A stretch of 64,000 nucleotides of DNA from Chlorops oryzae (GCA_020466095.1 CM035807.1:18945985-19009984); one strand, 5' to 3'; shown: positions 23,201 to 36,986, counted from the stretch's first letter. Notes: generated from the sequence alone by a model not told the origin. Numbers and translations are program-made.

Positions 23201-25060
23201 AATGACGTAATTAGTCGGATTCAACAGCTTTTCATGGCGATTCGTTTGTCGGCTTTCGACTCTTCCAACATTGAGCGAATCGAATCGAATCGAGAATATT
23301 GGTTGGTTCTGGTGACTTTTGATGGTTTTCACACAGCGACTGTTGAGCGACTTAAGTTGATCATATAAAAGCAATATATAAGTTTGTATGTATGTACGTT
23401 ATTGGCTTCGCTGTGTAGTCGTCATAGTCGTGATCGTTTATAGTCATATATGGTGTTGATTGGGGGTGATTAGTGAGGTTGGCGTTGACTATAGCATTGA
23501 TGGTTTTTGTTGCCGTTGCTGGTGAACTTGCCTTGCCGTTGATCTTTGCCGTTTTTGTTGTTGTTTTATTAGCAATGAAATGGAAAATGAAAATTGCATT
23601 TTACTCTTGAATTTGAATTTAACGAGCGCGCAATGAGTGGTAAAAAAATAATTCCTATTTTTTATTACGTAGAACAAGCAATTTTCCATGGTGTTTATCC
23701 TTCGCTTTTGACGTTTCAAGATGGAAGCTAACGTGACTGAAATTCCAAATTTCGCATGCATAAATTGAAACAAAAAAAAACATTCTGGTATTTCCCTTTT
23801 TTTCCTTTATTGTTTTAGCTCGTTTAAAGTCATAAAATAAAAGAACTTTTCTCCATCGAAATACAAAAAAAAAAAAAAAAAAGTCATTGACTTTTGCACG
23901 CAACAGCAGCGACAATAGTCGTTCGTGTTTTATGCGCAATTCGTGGTAGAAACTTAACATTTTCATATGTTAACGCTCGTATGCACTCTCGCCGTTCATG
24001 TGGGATCATCATAGCACCCCGCAAGAACGGAATAAAAAATGAAATAAAATAATAAAAAAAAAAAGAACTTATTTGCTCATATATAGTATATAATTCGTGT
24101 AAAGAGAAGTATGAATATGAGCGCCTGCGAATACCCGTCGTCGCCAGCAATGCCACCATTTTGGGTAAAGGTTGTCGTCCGTAAGCCGTCATTGTCAGTG
24201 GCCGGCTGTCCGTCCGCCGTCCGTCGGTCGATTCCATTTGTTTTAGGGGCTTAACCATTTTTGGTCGGTTTGCTCTTTTTTTTTTTGCATGACTTTTTAC
24301 TTTGGTTTTGTGTTTATTTTTTATTTATTTTTTCTTCATCTTTTTTTAATTCAATTAATCAACGCTTGAGGAGAGACCGACGCAAATGTTCTTGCGGGAC
24401 ATACGGTGGCGGCGTGCAGGCGCTTGCGTGTTTTCATTATAAATTTAATCAATTTAAAAGACTTTGTGGTAACTTGACCGACCGCCACCGGCAGACCGAA
24501 TGCAATGGCACGCCGAAATCGTATGGACATATGTATGTATGTAATCAAATAGAGTTTATCGATTTAATGCAAATGCAAGTGAATTGCGTAGAACACCGGA
24601 GAGCCGGATAGGAACATTTTGCAGGATTCACAATTTTCGAAGCTCAAAAAATTTTGCGGAATGTGCACGAAATGACAATGAAGGTTTCGATGCGACCCTG
24701 AAGCGAATGGCAAATGTGGTTCTTGCAACAGGGGGATGGGTGTGGTGGCAGAACCAAGTTCATTTATAATAATAAGTACTAATTATAAGGTCACATGAAT
24801 ACCAGGATTAAAGGCCATTAACATTTGACTATAGTGTTGGGAAGTCTTCGCGTGTGGTAGGGACAACAACCATGCAGTTAATATATGTACATATAATACA
24901 ACTCTGTGTCAATCCTTCTAGACAAAAGAAAGTTGCTATTATTTTTGTTGTTAGTGAAATTACTAATGTGGAAAAAAGGAGTTAAATAAAGCAACAACAA
25001 TAAGGAGGTGCTGCCGTATTTCTTAAAGTTAATGGAGTTTTTTACTCTCCAATTTCAATA
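20266..25060. other. Intron sequence, no gene; one TGACGTCA site
   Basis: Scattered short frames only. The TGACGTCA at 22181-22188 is listed separately. GT/TATG microsatellites lie near 23100-23170. I see no conserved block or element boundary. Confidence 0.4.
22181..22188. promoter_or_regulatory. CRE/AP-1-type site TGACGTCA
   Basis: A perfect palindromic TGACGTCA within GTGACGTCAC, in kayak intron about 4.2 kb upstream of the candidate Gln-rich promoter. Bound in general by CREB, ATF and Jun/ATF bZIP dimers. Occupancy here is unknown. Confidence 0.3.
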
Positions 25061-25074
25061 GATATTCGGGAGAT

Positions 25075-25770
25075 ACATAGAGAAAGATAGACGGAGGGCG
25101 GAATGGAGTAAAAGAGAGTGAAAGACAGAAAAAGAAAGTGAGGAAGCGGAACAGAGAAAGGGGAAGATTGAAAGTGAGGAAGTGGAAAAGAAAGGAAGAC
25201 TGAAAGAGGGAATGGGAAGAAAAGTAAATAGTGGAAAAGGGAGAGGAAGGAAAAGAGAAAGAGAGAAAGGGCGAAAAGGAAAGAGAGAACAGTGAAAGAT
25301 AGAAGAGTTAAATATATGGAGGTGAAGATAGGAAGAGAGAAAGAGAGGAAGAGAGAAGAGGGAAAGTGAGAGATGAAGAGGGAAAGAGATGAAGAGGGAA
25401 AGAGAGGAAGAGGGAAAGAGAGGAAGAGGGAAAGAGAGGAAGAGGGAAAGAGAGGAAGAGGGAAAGAGAGGAAGAGGGAAAGAGAGGAAGAGGGAAAAGA
25501 AGAGGAAGAGGGAAAGAGAGAAGAGGAAAGAGGAGAGGGAAAGAGAGAAGAGGGAAGAGAGAAAGGGAAAGAGAGAAGAGGGAAAGAAGAGGAAAGGGAA
25601 AGAGAGGACAGAGGGAAAGAGAGAAGAGGGAAAGAAGGAGGAGAGGAAAGGGAAAGAGATGAAATGGGAAAAGAGAAGGGAAGACGAAGAAAGAGGAAGA
25701 GGAATACAGAAAGGGAAATAGTAAGGAGTGAGGAAAGACGGAAATAGTGAAAGGATAGAGATGAATGGAA
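25075..25770 (+). repeat. GA-rich polypurine tract with GGGAAAGAGAGGAAGA units
   Basis: About 700 bp. Its core (25378-25500) is a tandem array of a 16-bp unit AGAGGGAAAGAGAGGA in near-perfect copies, flanked by looser GA/GAAA. The Ser/Leu/Phe/Pro-rich minus-strand frames and Arg/Glu/Lys-rich plus-strand frames are products of the repeat. Confidence 0.93.
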
Positions 25771-27990
25771 AAAAGGAGGGGAGAAAGGGAGAGAATAGGG
25801 AAATAGAAGGATGATAGGGAACATTTGGATAGTAAGTGGGGAAAGATTAAATTGTATAAAAAGATCGGCAAGAGATCAAAAGAGGATATAGGATATGAAA
25901 GTATACGAATAATTTAGGGGGAATTAATGATAAAGAACGACCATATATAGAGTCAAAAAAGGGATATCAAATAGACAAGGTAGGCAGCCTCATTTGAGAC
26001 GAGATTAAGAAAAATGACATCCAACATTAAAGAGATCAAATTTTAAAATTTGATCGGGCATTTCTCATTTACAAATGGACGTACATACACTATGTAAATA
26101 TGTACTCTATAACACTTTCAAAATTCTTTCCATCGATAAAAACTGAAGCCAATAAAATTACTGGACGTCTCGACGTTTGTGCGAAAAAGTGCTTTCGATA
26201 TCAAAATACTTTGTGTTTCGCAGCCTTTGTCTGTCTGGAGCGAAGAAATTTGCCATAAAAGCAAATGTACCCACCACATCTAAGAGACCTCCCGAAAATG
26301 GCTTAATGTTTATCCAGACTTTGATTTATTTATTTACTTAAATGCTTCGCACGTAAAATAACCGCCGCAAATTCAGTTTATTGAACTCCTGCGAAACGGA
26401 CATTAATAAAGACGAAGCATTCGATTCTTCAACTTCTCCACTGTTGAGCGTAGCACCTTCGCTCGGTATGACATGCCGTACAGCGCGTCTGACATGCCGT
26501 GCAACACACCCTTTTAAATGAAAAAGGATTTGTGCAACAAAAGGAAAAAATTAATTCTTCTTTTTTTTTTTTTTTTTTTTTGTTTTGTGGAGCTTTTGAA
26601 GTTTGGAATGACTTAAGTCCTCAATGTGCGGCACGTGTCATATGGAGTGTGCAAAAATTCGTTGCGCCAGCTGGAGCATTAAATTCCAAAGTGAGTCGTT
26701 TATGCAACGCATTCGGTTCTGGCCAATCTCAATACATTAGCTGCTGCTGCCGCTGCTGCTGCTCATGCTCGAAAGCAGCAAATTTATTTGCGTCTTAGCA
26801 AATTTATTGCTTATTGTCACATGCTGCTCGCTCTTGGTTTCGCAGCAATTTTTTTCTTTTCATTTTTATTGTTATTTTTATTTTGAAATTTTTTATTTTA
26901 AATTTTTTATTTTTGTTAGCCTTTTTTCATTCTGCGTTGCCTTCAACCCAGCCCAACTGGGGGAAAATATTTCCTTTGTTCGCTCCAACAGACACTCGAC
27001 TGACTTCAGCTCAACAACTTGACGAGAGAGACTCGCATTCGAAACGTTCGCAAGTTAATTTGTTTAGCGCTGCAATTATAACCAATTTTTAGCTCCCCGG
27101 CTCCGTGCGTTCGTGGGGAATGGTGGGTGGGTGGAGGGTTGTGGTGGACAAGGTGGCATTTCCCCACTTTAAAAGGCAATTCTTTGTGTTCATTGCAAAT
27201 TGTGGAGTTGAATGTGGCGTCTTTATTTGTTTTTATTTATTTAAGAATTTAGCAAGAGCGCGCGGTTTCCTTCCTCCTTTTGAAATGGAAAAATTGTATG
27301 TGTATTTGTGTGTGTTTTTTTTCTCTCCTCTTTTATTATTTTTGTTATTTTTTTTTTTACTTAAATAAGCACGTAGCTGTAATGAGGTCGGATTGTTTAT
27401 AGCCATTAAGAGAACTCTTTTTTGTTGATTTAAGTTTTATTTTTTTGCTTAATGCTTCAACGACTATTTAAATAGGGTTCAAGGCTTTTAGAATGGCGTT
27501 TTATTTTTTTCTTTTTTGTTTCTCTTTCATTAAATCAAAAACGATAAACGATTTTACGGGGAAATACGAGAAATGTGCACTTTGAGGTTTTTCGAGCTAA
27601 ATAAAGAATCTGAATTTCTTTTCAGGCTTATCATAACAAAACAATACAAGGGGGAAGGCTAATTTGATGGAGTAGGTTCAAGGGAAAAACCCTCGTTCCA
27701 GAATTTAACCTTATCAAAGACATTGACGAGTGTGGCTGATTTCTTTTCTACTACTTATAAGGTCGTTGGGATAAAATACAATTTTTAGTAAAAACAAAAA
27801 CAAAAAAAAATGCAATAGGTACATTCTCTTTCTCTTGCCAGATCTCTTCTTCTCTTTCCTTTTTATTTCTCTCATTCGTCTCCTCGTTCTACCTCTCTCG
27901 TTCTTTTTGCTACTAGGTCCTGCCTTCTTCTCTTTATCGTCCTCACATCGTTCTCCTTTTTTCACTCCCTCCGTTCCTTTCTTTTTCTTT
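25771..27990. other. Intron sequence, no gene
   Basis: Mixed composition with a CTGCTGC run near 26740 and T-runs. No frame with coding character. Confidence 0.4.
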
Positions 27991-27999
27991 CTATTTCAG

Positions 28000-28309
28000 T
28001 CTCGATTCTTCTAAATCTCTCCTACTGTTTTTTTTTTTTCTCTCTTTCTATTTTCCTCTCTTTCTCTTTCACTCTTTATTTTCCCCTCCCTTTTATACTC
28101 TCTATTTTTTCCTCTTCTCTTCTTTTCTTTCTCTCTTTTCTTCTCTTTCTCTCCTTTCTTTCTTCTTCTTTCTCTTTTCTTCTCTCCTTTCCTTTTCTCT
28201 CTTTCCTCTCTTCTCTTTCTTACTCTCTCTCTCTTTCTCCTTTTCCTTCTCTCTCTCTCTCTCTTTCCTTCTCTCTCTTTCTCTCTCTTTCTCCTTTTTC
28301 TCTCTCTTT

Positions 28310-28347
<38 letters not shown>

Positions 28348-28429
28348 TCTCTCTCTTTCTTCTCTCTTCTCTCTCTTTTCTCTCTCTTCTCTTCTCTCTC
28401 TCTCTCTCTCTCTCTTTTCTCTCTCTTTC

Positions 28430-28483
<54 letters not shown>

Positions 28484-28490
28484 CTCTTCT

Positions 28491-28523
<33 letters not shown>

Positions 28524-28691
28524 TCTCTCTCTCTTCTCTCTCTCTTCTCTCTCTCTCTCTCTCTCTCTTCTCTTCCTCTCTTTCTCTCTTCTCTCTCTTT
28601 CCTCTTCTCTCTCTTCCTCTCTCTCTCTCTTCTCTCTCTCTCTCTTCTCTCTCTCATCTTCTATCTCTCTCTCTCTCTCTTCTCTCTCTCT

Positions 28692-28723
<32 letters not shown>

Positions 28724-29060
28724 CTCTCTTCTCTCTCTCTACTCTCTCTCTCTCTCTTCTTCTCATCCTTCTCTCTTCTCTCTTCTCTTCCTCTCTCTCT
28801 CTCTTCCTCTTCTCTCTCTCTCTTCTCTCTCTCTACTCTCTCTCTCTCTCTCTCCTCTCTCTTCTCTCTTCTCTCATCTCTCTTCTTCTCTCTCTCTCAT
28901 CTCTCTTTCTTCTCTCTCTCATCTTTCTCATCTCTCTCTTCTCCTCTCTCTCTCTCTCTCTCTCTATCTTCATCCATTCTCTCTCTTCTCCCTCTATTCA
29001 CTCTCTATCTCTCCTCTTCTCTCTTCACTTCTCTCTCTAACCTTTATTCTATCTCTCCTT
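28000..29060 (+). repeat. CT-rich polypyrimidine tract (1.06 kb)
   Basis: Imperfect (CT)n with TCTCTT interruptions, the densest part 28220-28980. Purine strand is minus, that is, the kayak-sense strand. Confidence 0.95.
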
Positions 29061-29780
29061 GATTTTTCCTTTTCTCCTCTAAACTTCTCAAGTTTCATCC
29101 AGTTGGAATCTAATTCATCTAAATGACATTAAATTCATGGCATATTTATTTATGTATGTAGGAAGACCACGTCCACCGCGATCTTCCTTACACCATTATA
29201 TTTTAGTATTAAATTTATATAAGATAAAAAGGCGTCTGCTTTCAACAAAAGGCCTCTAAATAGCTTAAATTATCACTTAAAAAATTCCCCAGCCTCTAAA
29301 TTCTTATAAACAATTATTTCAACTGCCTTCTCTGTTTAAATTGAATTCGTGATTGAAGTCAGCGCTCGTATAAAAGAAAATTCTAGACGTACAAATAAAT
29401 GAAGCTGCACACTGCGTTTCAGAGGCCTTCTCTAGCAGAACAATGCAATATTTTTCTTTAATAAAAAAAAATTCATTTTTATGAATAATTTATCAACATT
29501 GAGAGAAAAAGCAATGCTTCTTACTATTAAATTTATAAACAAAATTACAATAATATCTCATGTTTCTCTCTTGATCAGCTCTCGTATTGTTTAGCAATGT
29601 TGTTAACCTTACAGATTTTTTTTCTTAAATTATTTATTTTATATTTTTTCACTCGCCTTGCTTAAAGTAGTAACTTCTTTATAAAAAAACAATTTCTTTT
29701 AAATTCTCTATTCTTACACTTCTATTTCGAATATTTCAATAATTAAAAGGGTAATAGAAAAATTATTCTTAAAATCATAT
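29061..29780. other. Intron sequence between two CT tracts, no gene
   Basis: AT-rich unique sequence separating two long CT arrays. No feature seen. Confidence 0.5.
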
Positions 29781-29785
29781 TCTAC

Positions 29786-30413
29786 GTGCTTATTTCTTCT
29801 TTCTTTCTCTTCTTCTCTTTCTTTCTCTTATCTCTCTCTTTCTCTCTCTCTTCTTCTTTCTTCTCTCTTTCTTCTCTTATCTTCTTTCTCTCTCTTCTTT
29901 CTCTCTTTCTTCTCTCTTCTCTTCTTTCTCTCTTTCTTCTTCTCTTCTCTCTCTCTTCTCTCTCTTTCTCTTCTCTCTTTCTCTTCTCTCTTCTTCTCTC
30001 TCTTCTTTCTCTCTCTCTCTCTTTCTCTTCTCTCTCTCTTTCTTTCTCTCTCTCTTCTTCTCTCTCTTCTTTCTCTCTCTTCTCTCTCTTCTTTCTCTTC
30101 TTCTTCTCTCTCTTCTTTCTTCTCTCTCTTTCTTCTCCTCTCTCTCTTCTCTCTCTTCTTTCTCTCTCTCTCTTTCTTCTCTCTCTTCTTCTCTCTCTCT
30201 TTCTCTCTCTTCTTCTTTCTCTCTCTCTTCTTTCTCTCTCTCTTCTTTCTCTCTCTCTCTTCTCTCTTTCTCTCTCTCTTCTTTCTTTCTCTCTCTCTCT
30301 TCTTTCTCTCTCTCTTCTTTCTCTCTTCTTCTCTCTCTTCTTCTCTCTCTCTTCTTTCTCTCTCTCTTCTCTCTCTCTCTCTCTTCTTTCTCTCTCTCTT
30401 CTTTCTCTCTCTT
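29786..30413 (+). repeat. CT-rich polypyrimidine tract (0.63 kb)
   Basis: Imperfect (CT)n with a recurring TCTTCTTTCTCTC period, a different unit from the tract at 28000-29060. Confidence 0.95.
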
Positions 30414-33400
30414 AATTGAATTTATTCTCCAAAAACCGAAGAAAAGAGGAAAGGGAGGTGATTTCCCCAGGTCTCAATTCTTCAAAAGGTATCGATTTCT
30501 CTATGCTATCTATAGTACGAAGAAGAAAGAGACCATAATCCGATATGCTCTCCACTTATAAGGTTTTAATTTTTGGTCAATAAAGGATCCCTGTTTGATA
30601 TTTTATTGCACACCATCTCTTTTTTAAAGACCTGGAAATTGTATTTTTTTTAATACCGAATTCTTTATTATAAATCTTTCGGTATGGGCTACAAAATAAC
30701 ATTCTCACTTTAATCAAATAAAAATTCCTCTTCATAACCTGTCCTTCCCATTTCCCCCCATCCACATCAACCGCAAACGTGTCCACATTCTAACGCTTTC
30801 CTAATCCTCAAAAATTACGTTTCAATTTCCTTAATTCTCTCTGATTTAATCTACTTGCTCCTGCTTTGTTCCTCCCAATAATTTTTTTTTTTTATATCTT
30901 TGTGGGCTAGACTTACCTAGCCCATTGAACTGCGTATCCCGTAAAGATAACTATCCAGACACGCCGGCATTCGGTGAACTTATTTATATGCTTTCCGACG
31001 CGACGTATCGCCAACAAAAGCAGCGTCTGCGTCGGCAACGAAATGAAATGAAAAAATATTTATGATTCTAGGAAACGCAAGACATCAACAAACATGAACG
31101 CCCACACCCCGAATTCGAATTCGAATTTGAGCGGAGCAAAAAATAAATAAAAACTAAAATAAAGAAGAGAAAATGACAGCAACAAAGAGACACTGCAAGG
31201 AAATGGGAAAACCCGAAATGAAAACCCTGACATTGCTGCTTCGTCTGATGAGCGGCGGCAGTAAGAGTTGTTTTCACTTTTCGGAACTTTCACATTTCGC
31301 CCTTCCGCCAAGGCGTCGCGCCGGTGGGGTGCAGTGGAGAGTGCAATTCGATATTCGTTTCCAGGAATATGAATTCCGAAGGAAAGGACAACGGAAGAAG
31401 GAAAGAGAAGGTAGAAAGAAATTCCTGTCAGATTGCCAACGACCGTATGCAGTTTTGTTGCTCCTCGCCCGTTGGTCCTCGGTCCTCGGTTCGCCGCTCG
31501 TCGTTGACGCCAATGAGTCTTTTTCAATTACAAATTAAATTTCGACTCACATACTCACGCGTGCGACATTTAAGCCATGGCTAGGCATGTCTGTTTGCTC
31601 GTCTTGGATATGTTCGTCCATTCTGTCAGTTGGTCGATTTTTCTGTCGTGTCTGTTCGTTAGATTCCAACTCAAACCCTTGCTCTTGTTGCCATGCGAAG
31701 AACCACCCGAAAAGTACAAGGGGCATGCAATTTTCTCGCTGGTCCTTACGGTAAAAGGAAATTGCTTAAGTAAAATGTTTTTATTGCACATGGCATGGTC
31801 GCTGCTTATTTGTTGACCATGACCAGTCGTCCAGTCTCACCATCGTAACAATCGTAAAATTCTCGTTGAGTCTAACGACCATAGAAATTATAGTCTTTTG
31901 AATTTGCTTTCTAGAGCATTTTCCTTCGAAATTATGAAGTCACAAAATTGCTTTTTTATCACCCGAATTTTTCTAATTGAGGAAAATTTCGCAATAACTT
32001 TCATTTGTGGATGGATTATTTGAATGTTGGTCTCATATTTCAAAAGGGAATCGAATTGATTCGCCGCTTGGCAAAGTTGTTCACTTTCACTGAAGGGGAA
32101 AATAGTGGAACTCCTGCCAACGGTGTAGGGGGTGGAAGGAAGTCTGGCTGGTTGCGTGTTTTATTCAAATAAAATTGGATGTCGGAAGGTTGGGCTATTT
32201 CTCTGAGACTTCACGTGGATTGCCACTGTTCAAGGTTTCTATTGATTTATTAAAAACCACATGGTTCTGCTTCGAGAGAGTTTTTTTTCGACTAGCTGAT
32301 GGGATGAGCGGTAGCAATAAGCATAATTAGAGGTCCAAAATAATATCCATCGTTTAGGTTCTTACATTCTCTCATTCTTGTCATTGTGTTTAATTCCATT
32401 GTTCACTTGAGAACTATGAGCAATAAAACGTTTTACATCGACTCCGAATACATTGGAAACAGTAAGGTACGGACAACTATTGTGGGCCAACGCAAAAACC
32501 TTAGAAAAAATGGCTATGGAGTTGCCAGGAATCCTGTTAAAAAGGCGCTCAAAACAAAAGAGATGGTCAAATTCTGTGCATCGGGCTATACAAAAGAGAA
32601 AAAAGGAAATAGAGAACGATAACTTACCCATGCTTTGGTCGAGATAAAAGGCTCAAAGCTGAAGATTTAGGGAGAAAATAGTTTTGAAAGGGTTCCAAAC
32701 ATGCCTCTCCTTGAGGGAAGAATGAGAAAGGAGCCTCTATTTGCCGTGTGGGTTTTTTTTCTCATTCATTTGTGTCGTGGAGGGAAAGCCCGGAGATAAT
32801 TTCTTTCCTTCGGCCTGCCTATGTATGTATGTGACTTCTTTCAGATCACAAGCCAATGCCCTTTCTCCTTTGAAAGAGCAACCCTGACTGATATAATTAT
32901 AAATAGAAAATTTTATCTTTGCTATTTATCCATAGATTTTGAAAACTAATACATATATCATTTTGATTGGCAAGGAACAAGATCTTTTTGCGATCGATTT
33001 TTGAGATGCCGGTGAAAAAAAAATTGCATGAATTTTCTCTAAAAAAAGAAGGGTTTTCTTAAGGTTCAAAGGTCTACAGAATCATATTTTAACGACCACA
33101 ATCTTCAAATAATGTAACGAAAGGGTTTAGAGAAGTTAATTCTCTATAATTGAAGGGATAATTTGTTAAAATCGGATGATGCATTATCGAATTCTCCTCA
33201 AAAAAGCTGCAAGACTCCACTACCAAAAAAATTAATATAAAAAGAAAGAGTCCATAAAAAAAATTTAAAATATTTTTTTCGTGTCTAGAAGGCGAAATTC
33301 CATAGGGAAGAACGCATTAGGATCTCCTGAGAAATTAAAAAAAAATCATTTGTAAACTATGTGCTTTGATCAGACTGTGCCCACATATAGCCTCCACTGA

Positions 33401-35212
33401 AGGTTTGAGAGCCACTGACCATAAAAGGATTTCCTCTATCGATCTCATATAGTTTCGTGCCTCTAATTAATTGTAAAGAGCAACTTTTAAGGAACAGATC
33501 TCAAACCATGATAAAGCTAAGAAAAAGTTTAATGAACCCAAAAAGCGACCTTTTCGGTACATTTTACCTAGGGGCCAAATAAGAGACGCTGCGCTACTTT
33601 CCATTTGAAAATGACGACAAAAATATGCCCACAATTGTTGGCAAAAACTGATTAGCATATTTAAAAAATAATTTGAAAAATTAAAAAAAAAAAAATAATT
33701 AAATAAATATATCAAAGAAATTGCTTTTCGCGTCAACTATTTCCATCGCGCAAGTTGCGCTGCCCACGCTTTGAAGGTAATGAGCCGATAAAAAATTGCC
33801 TTTACTTTCAAAATTCTACGAAATCGGAAAGCATTTGGTTCGCTTCGCCTATCTGTCGTCTCTTTGCTGTTTTCTATTTTTTTTTTTTCTTTTCTTTTTC
33901 ATTCATTTTTTCGTTGAGATAATTTCGTAAGCCTCAATGAAATCAATTTAAGTGTCAATCACGAAAGCTTGCAAGCCTTCGTACTTCGGATGTACCTACA
34001 TACATACATACATTCAATATTTATGTGCCTACGCACAATTTCGGAAGAAAGTTTTTGAAGTTTGTAGGTTTTCTGTGTGGTCGATTTAAGCCCGAATTCA
34101 TTTCTTAACTGCACGGTTAAGGAAGTCAATAAGGCGAACAAAAAAAAAAAAATTTTTTTTTATTGAAAAAAATAAAACTATTCGCGAGGGTTGACCCCAA
34201 TCCCGTCATCAGTGAAATTGGCATAAATTTCACCGAAGGAAAACATAAAAGTTAATTCCATTCGAAGTTCAAAAGTAATGCTCGAGAGGTCCTTTGAATG
34301 ATTTCCACCCTCAGAGTTTGTTTTAAAGCACGATCTAAGGCTCTTCGAATTATGCTTTGACTGGCTATGGCTATTAAATTCCATCTAGGGACAACTTTAA
34401 TATGCTCCTTTTTTTTCGTCATTTTTGATCTCTTATCAATTCCTTTTTGCTATAAAAAGAAAAATGGCACACGAAAATCGTTTAACCCTTAAAACCGCAT
34501 GGCACGAATGTGGCACGTGTTCATTTCATGTTCCTTTTTTTATTTTATTATTTCCGCGTAGTTTTTGCACGAACATAAAAGCATAAAAAAAAAAAATAAA
34601 AGAAAAGAATAAAAAATACTAATGAAAACGGCTGAAATTCAAGCTTCCACGCCTTAAAGCCTTCCGTCGAGCGTGCCGACTTACACTGTGAGCGATAAGT
34701 TCGCTGCTCTGCGGTTTTCGCAGAATTCGTTTTGGGGTTTTTTGCACTAAAAAAAAAAAGTAACTTTTTTCATAATTTTTGCATAAAATTTTCTTGAATA
34801 TATTCGCAAACGAAAATGGCAAGAGAATTTTAATGAATTTAATAAATTTTTTTTCTTTTATAATCTACTTTACTGGGTGGAAGTTTTTTTTGGAATCACG
34901 ATATACAACGGGAAGTTATAAGGCGAATGCAAATGTCAACGTAGATTTGGTATGTGGTTTGGGAAGAAACGAAAGGGTAAATCCAGAAATAGGATATGGC
35001 GATATTACGGGTTTTTACGCACGAATGATTGTGAAGAATAAAAGTGAGTGGAAGAACTGGGAGTTGTCAAAAATTGTAAGCTAAAATATTACCGGAGAAA
35101 AAGAACCCGTCTAATCGGTTGGCCATTGCAACCTGCATGGAATGAGCCCTTTGATACAGTAAATCCATGGATAGAAAATAAACCAAGAAAGAATCTATGC
35201 GAATTTTGACAA
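30414..35212. other. Intron sequence, no gene
   Basis: No frame longer than chance has coding character. There are microsatellite remnants (CATACATACATA near 34000). The patch 31000-31600 is relatively GC-rich, which could mark an enhancer or alternative 5' exon, but no splice-bounded coding block is visible. Confidence 0.4.
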
Positions 35213-35351
35213 AACTTGGCCCGCTGTGATACCACGAAAAATGGGAAAGCCAAGAAGAACAGAAAGAACAGAACTCCCGAGATGGGAGTTGAACCCAGAG
35301 TCTCTAGCATTGTAAGTTGGCATCTCAACCAACTGAGCCACGGAGGCCGAC
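35213..35351 (-). mobile_element. tRNA-derived SINE (family 1), copy 2
   Basis: The minus strand reads GTCGGCCTCCGTGGCTCAGT, TGGTTGAGATGCCAACTT, then CTGGGTTCAACTCCCATC and a body with CGTGGTATCACAGCGGGCC. The A and B boxes are well kept. Confidence 0.75.
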
Positions 35352-36483
35352 AGAGCTTATTTCAGTTAAACAAAGTATTCAAGAAATTTTCTAGAATAGC
35401 TAAGTACTTTAACCCAAATAAGCTAGCCCTAACAACATTAAAAAGGGATTTCTCAGGGCATTTAAGAGCATTGCAAAGTCGTCCTAGCTCTTTGAATTCT
35501 TCTCTTTTACTCTTCTTATCTTTTACTGTCTCTATGTGGGTGTATCAAAATAGACCTAGCCTCGAAGGCGAAGCTTACCATTAGAGAACTAATGTGATAT
35601 GTTTACCATTCTAGAGTTCATGACGGTCGTAACAAGCGCTCGATGGGAAATTCCTCCCTACTCGAAATCTACTTAAATTTTGAACAAAAAAAAACATATC
35701 CCTCCCCTTCGTCATAGCCTGGATTCCGCCCTTGACTCGTAGCAGACTGAACCATAGCCCATTGAATGTCTCGTTGCTTGGACAAATTTTTTTTTTCGCA
35801 TGTCAATAGTGAGCTCCTTCATTCATAATAGCTTCATTCGGTGGAATTCCTAACTACAAAAAGAGCATTCACTGCCTCTCACGGCCCCTCTCAATCCTCT
35901 TTACAATATATGGAATTAATTTCAATTATCGAGCAGCACACAAAGTCTCCACAATGGTTTGGACGTTGTCTCTTCATAAAATTTCGCAACGCAGAACACA
36001 GAAATCCAATTCCACAGGTGTTTTTATTGCACTTGTTGTGCCACCAGAACACACGAGCCGAACAAACACAGACATGCATAAGTAAGTCCGTCTTATCGGT
36101 AAAATGATAGATTAATTGTGCTCTCAACGTGCGATATCGAAATACTTAGGTACTACATAAAAAAAAAAAAAATAATAAAAAAATAAAGCCAAGGAATTTC
36201 AATGCGATTGCGAAATCAATTGAAAACAAAGGCGGAAACTAAAAACGTAATAAAGCGAAATAAAAATATTGGAAAAAAATAAAATAAATAAAAATAAAAT
36301 AAATAACTAAACAAAGACCAAATGAAAGCCACTGAATATGATAGATAACGGGCTTAACTTTTGTTTTCTGTGAAGTCGCGGGCGAAATGAAAATTACGAC
36401 CAGAAAATGTCGAACATGAAAGTCGCGAATCGATTTGGAAACATTCTGATAAATAAATTTATAGAAAATTAATGAAAAATGAG
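35352..36483. other. Intron sequence between two oppositely oriented SINEs, no gene
   Basis: No supported feature. The SINEs at either side are in opposite orientation, so the interval could be bounded by a hairpin in RNA. Confidence 0.4.
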
Positions 36484-36694
36484 ACGGCCTCCGTGGCGTA
36501 GTGGGTTGAGATGCCAACTTACGAAGCGAGAGGCTCTGGGTTCAACTGCCAGCTCAGGTCTTGGATGTATGTGTCGTTTTTTCTGTTTCTATTTTTATTT
36601 GTTTTCCCGTTTTCCGTGGTATCTCAAAGGGCCCTTTTGAGGCCTCAAAGTGTGTCACCCACGGTGGCAGCCACACCAACCTAACCCAACCTAA
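36484..36694 (+). mobile_element. tRNA-derived SINE (family 1), fullest copy
   Basis: The head GGCCTCCGTGGCGTAGTGGG and GTTGAGATGCCAACTT contains an A box (GTGGCGTAGTGGG). The B box is CTGGGTTCAACTGCC. The body includes TTTCCGTGGTATCTCAAAGG and the tail GGCAGCCACACCAACCTAAC. About 211 bp. Confidence 0.8.
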
Positions 36695-36986
36695 TGAAAA
36701 ATAATTTAAATAAAATGAAAACGCGTTTCAATGTAAAAAAAAAATCCCACATCTTTCTACAAAATAATCGACGCGCCATTGGGAATTGTGCGCTTGCCAG
36801 ACGTGCGATGAATTTTAAACTAAAAACGTAAATAAACAAACCAAATATTTATCGATATTTTTCAATCTAAATGAAAACAAATGAGGTTTTTTTGAATGAA
36901 AAATCTCTTAAAAAACGTTTGATATAACATTTTTAGGTTGAAGAAGGGTTAATCAAATCGACTTGAACTTTGTTTTGGTCACTTAC

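Noticed and set aside
25042..25871. Two long Ser/Phe/Pro/Leu-rich minus-strand frames and Arg/Glu plus-strand frames
   Set aside because: All derive from the GA tract; several frames open at once is the sign of a repeat, not a gene.
28011..28766. 251-residue Arg/Glu-rich frame
   Set aside because: Product of the CT tract read on the minus strand.
29786..30415. 209-residue Ser/Leu frame
   Set aside because: Product of the CT tract.
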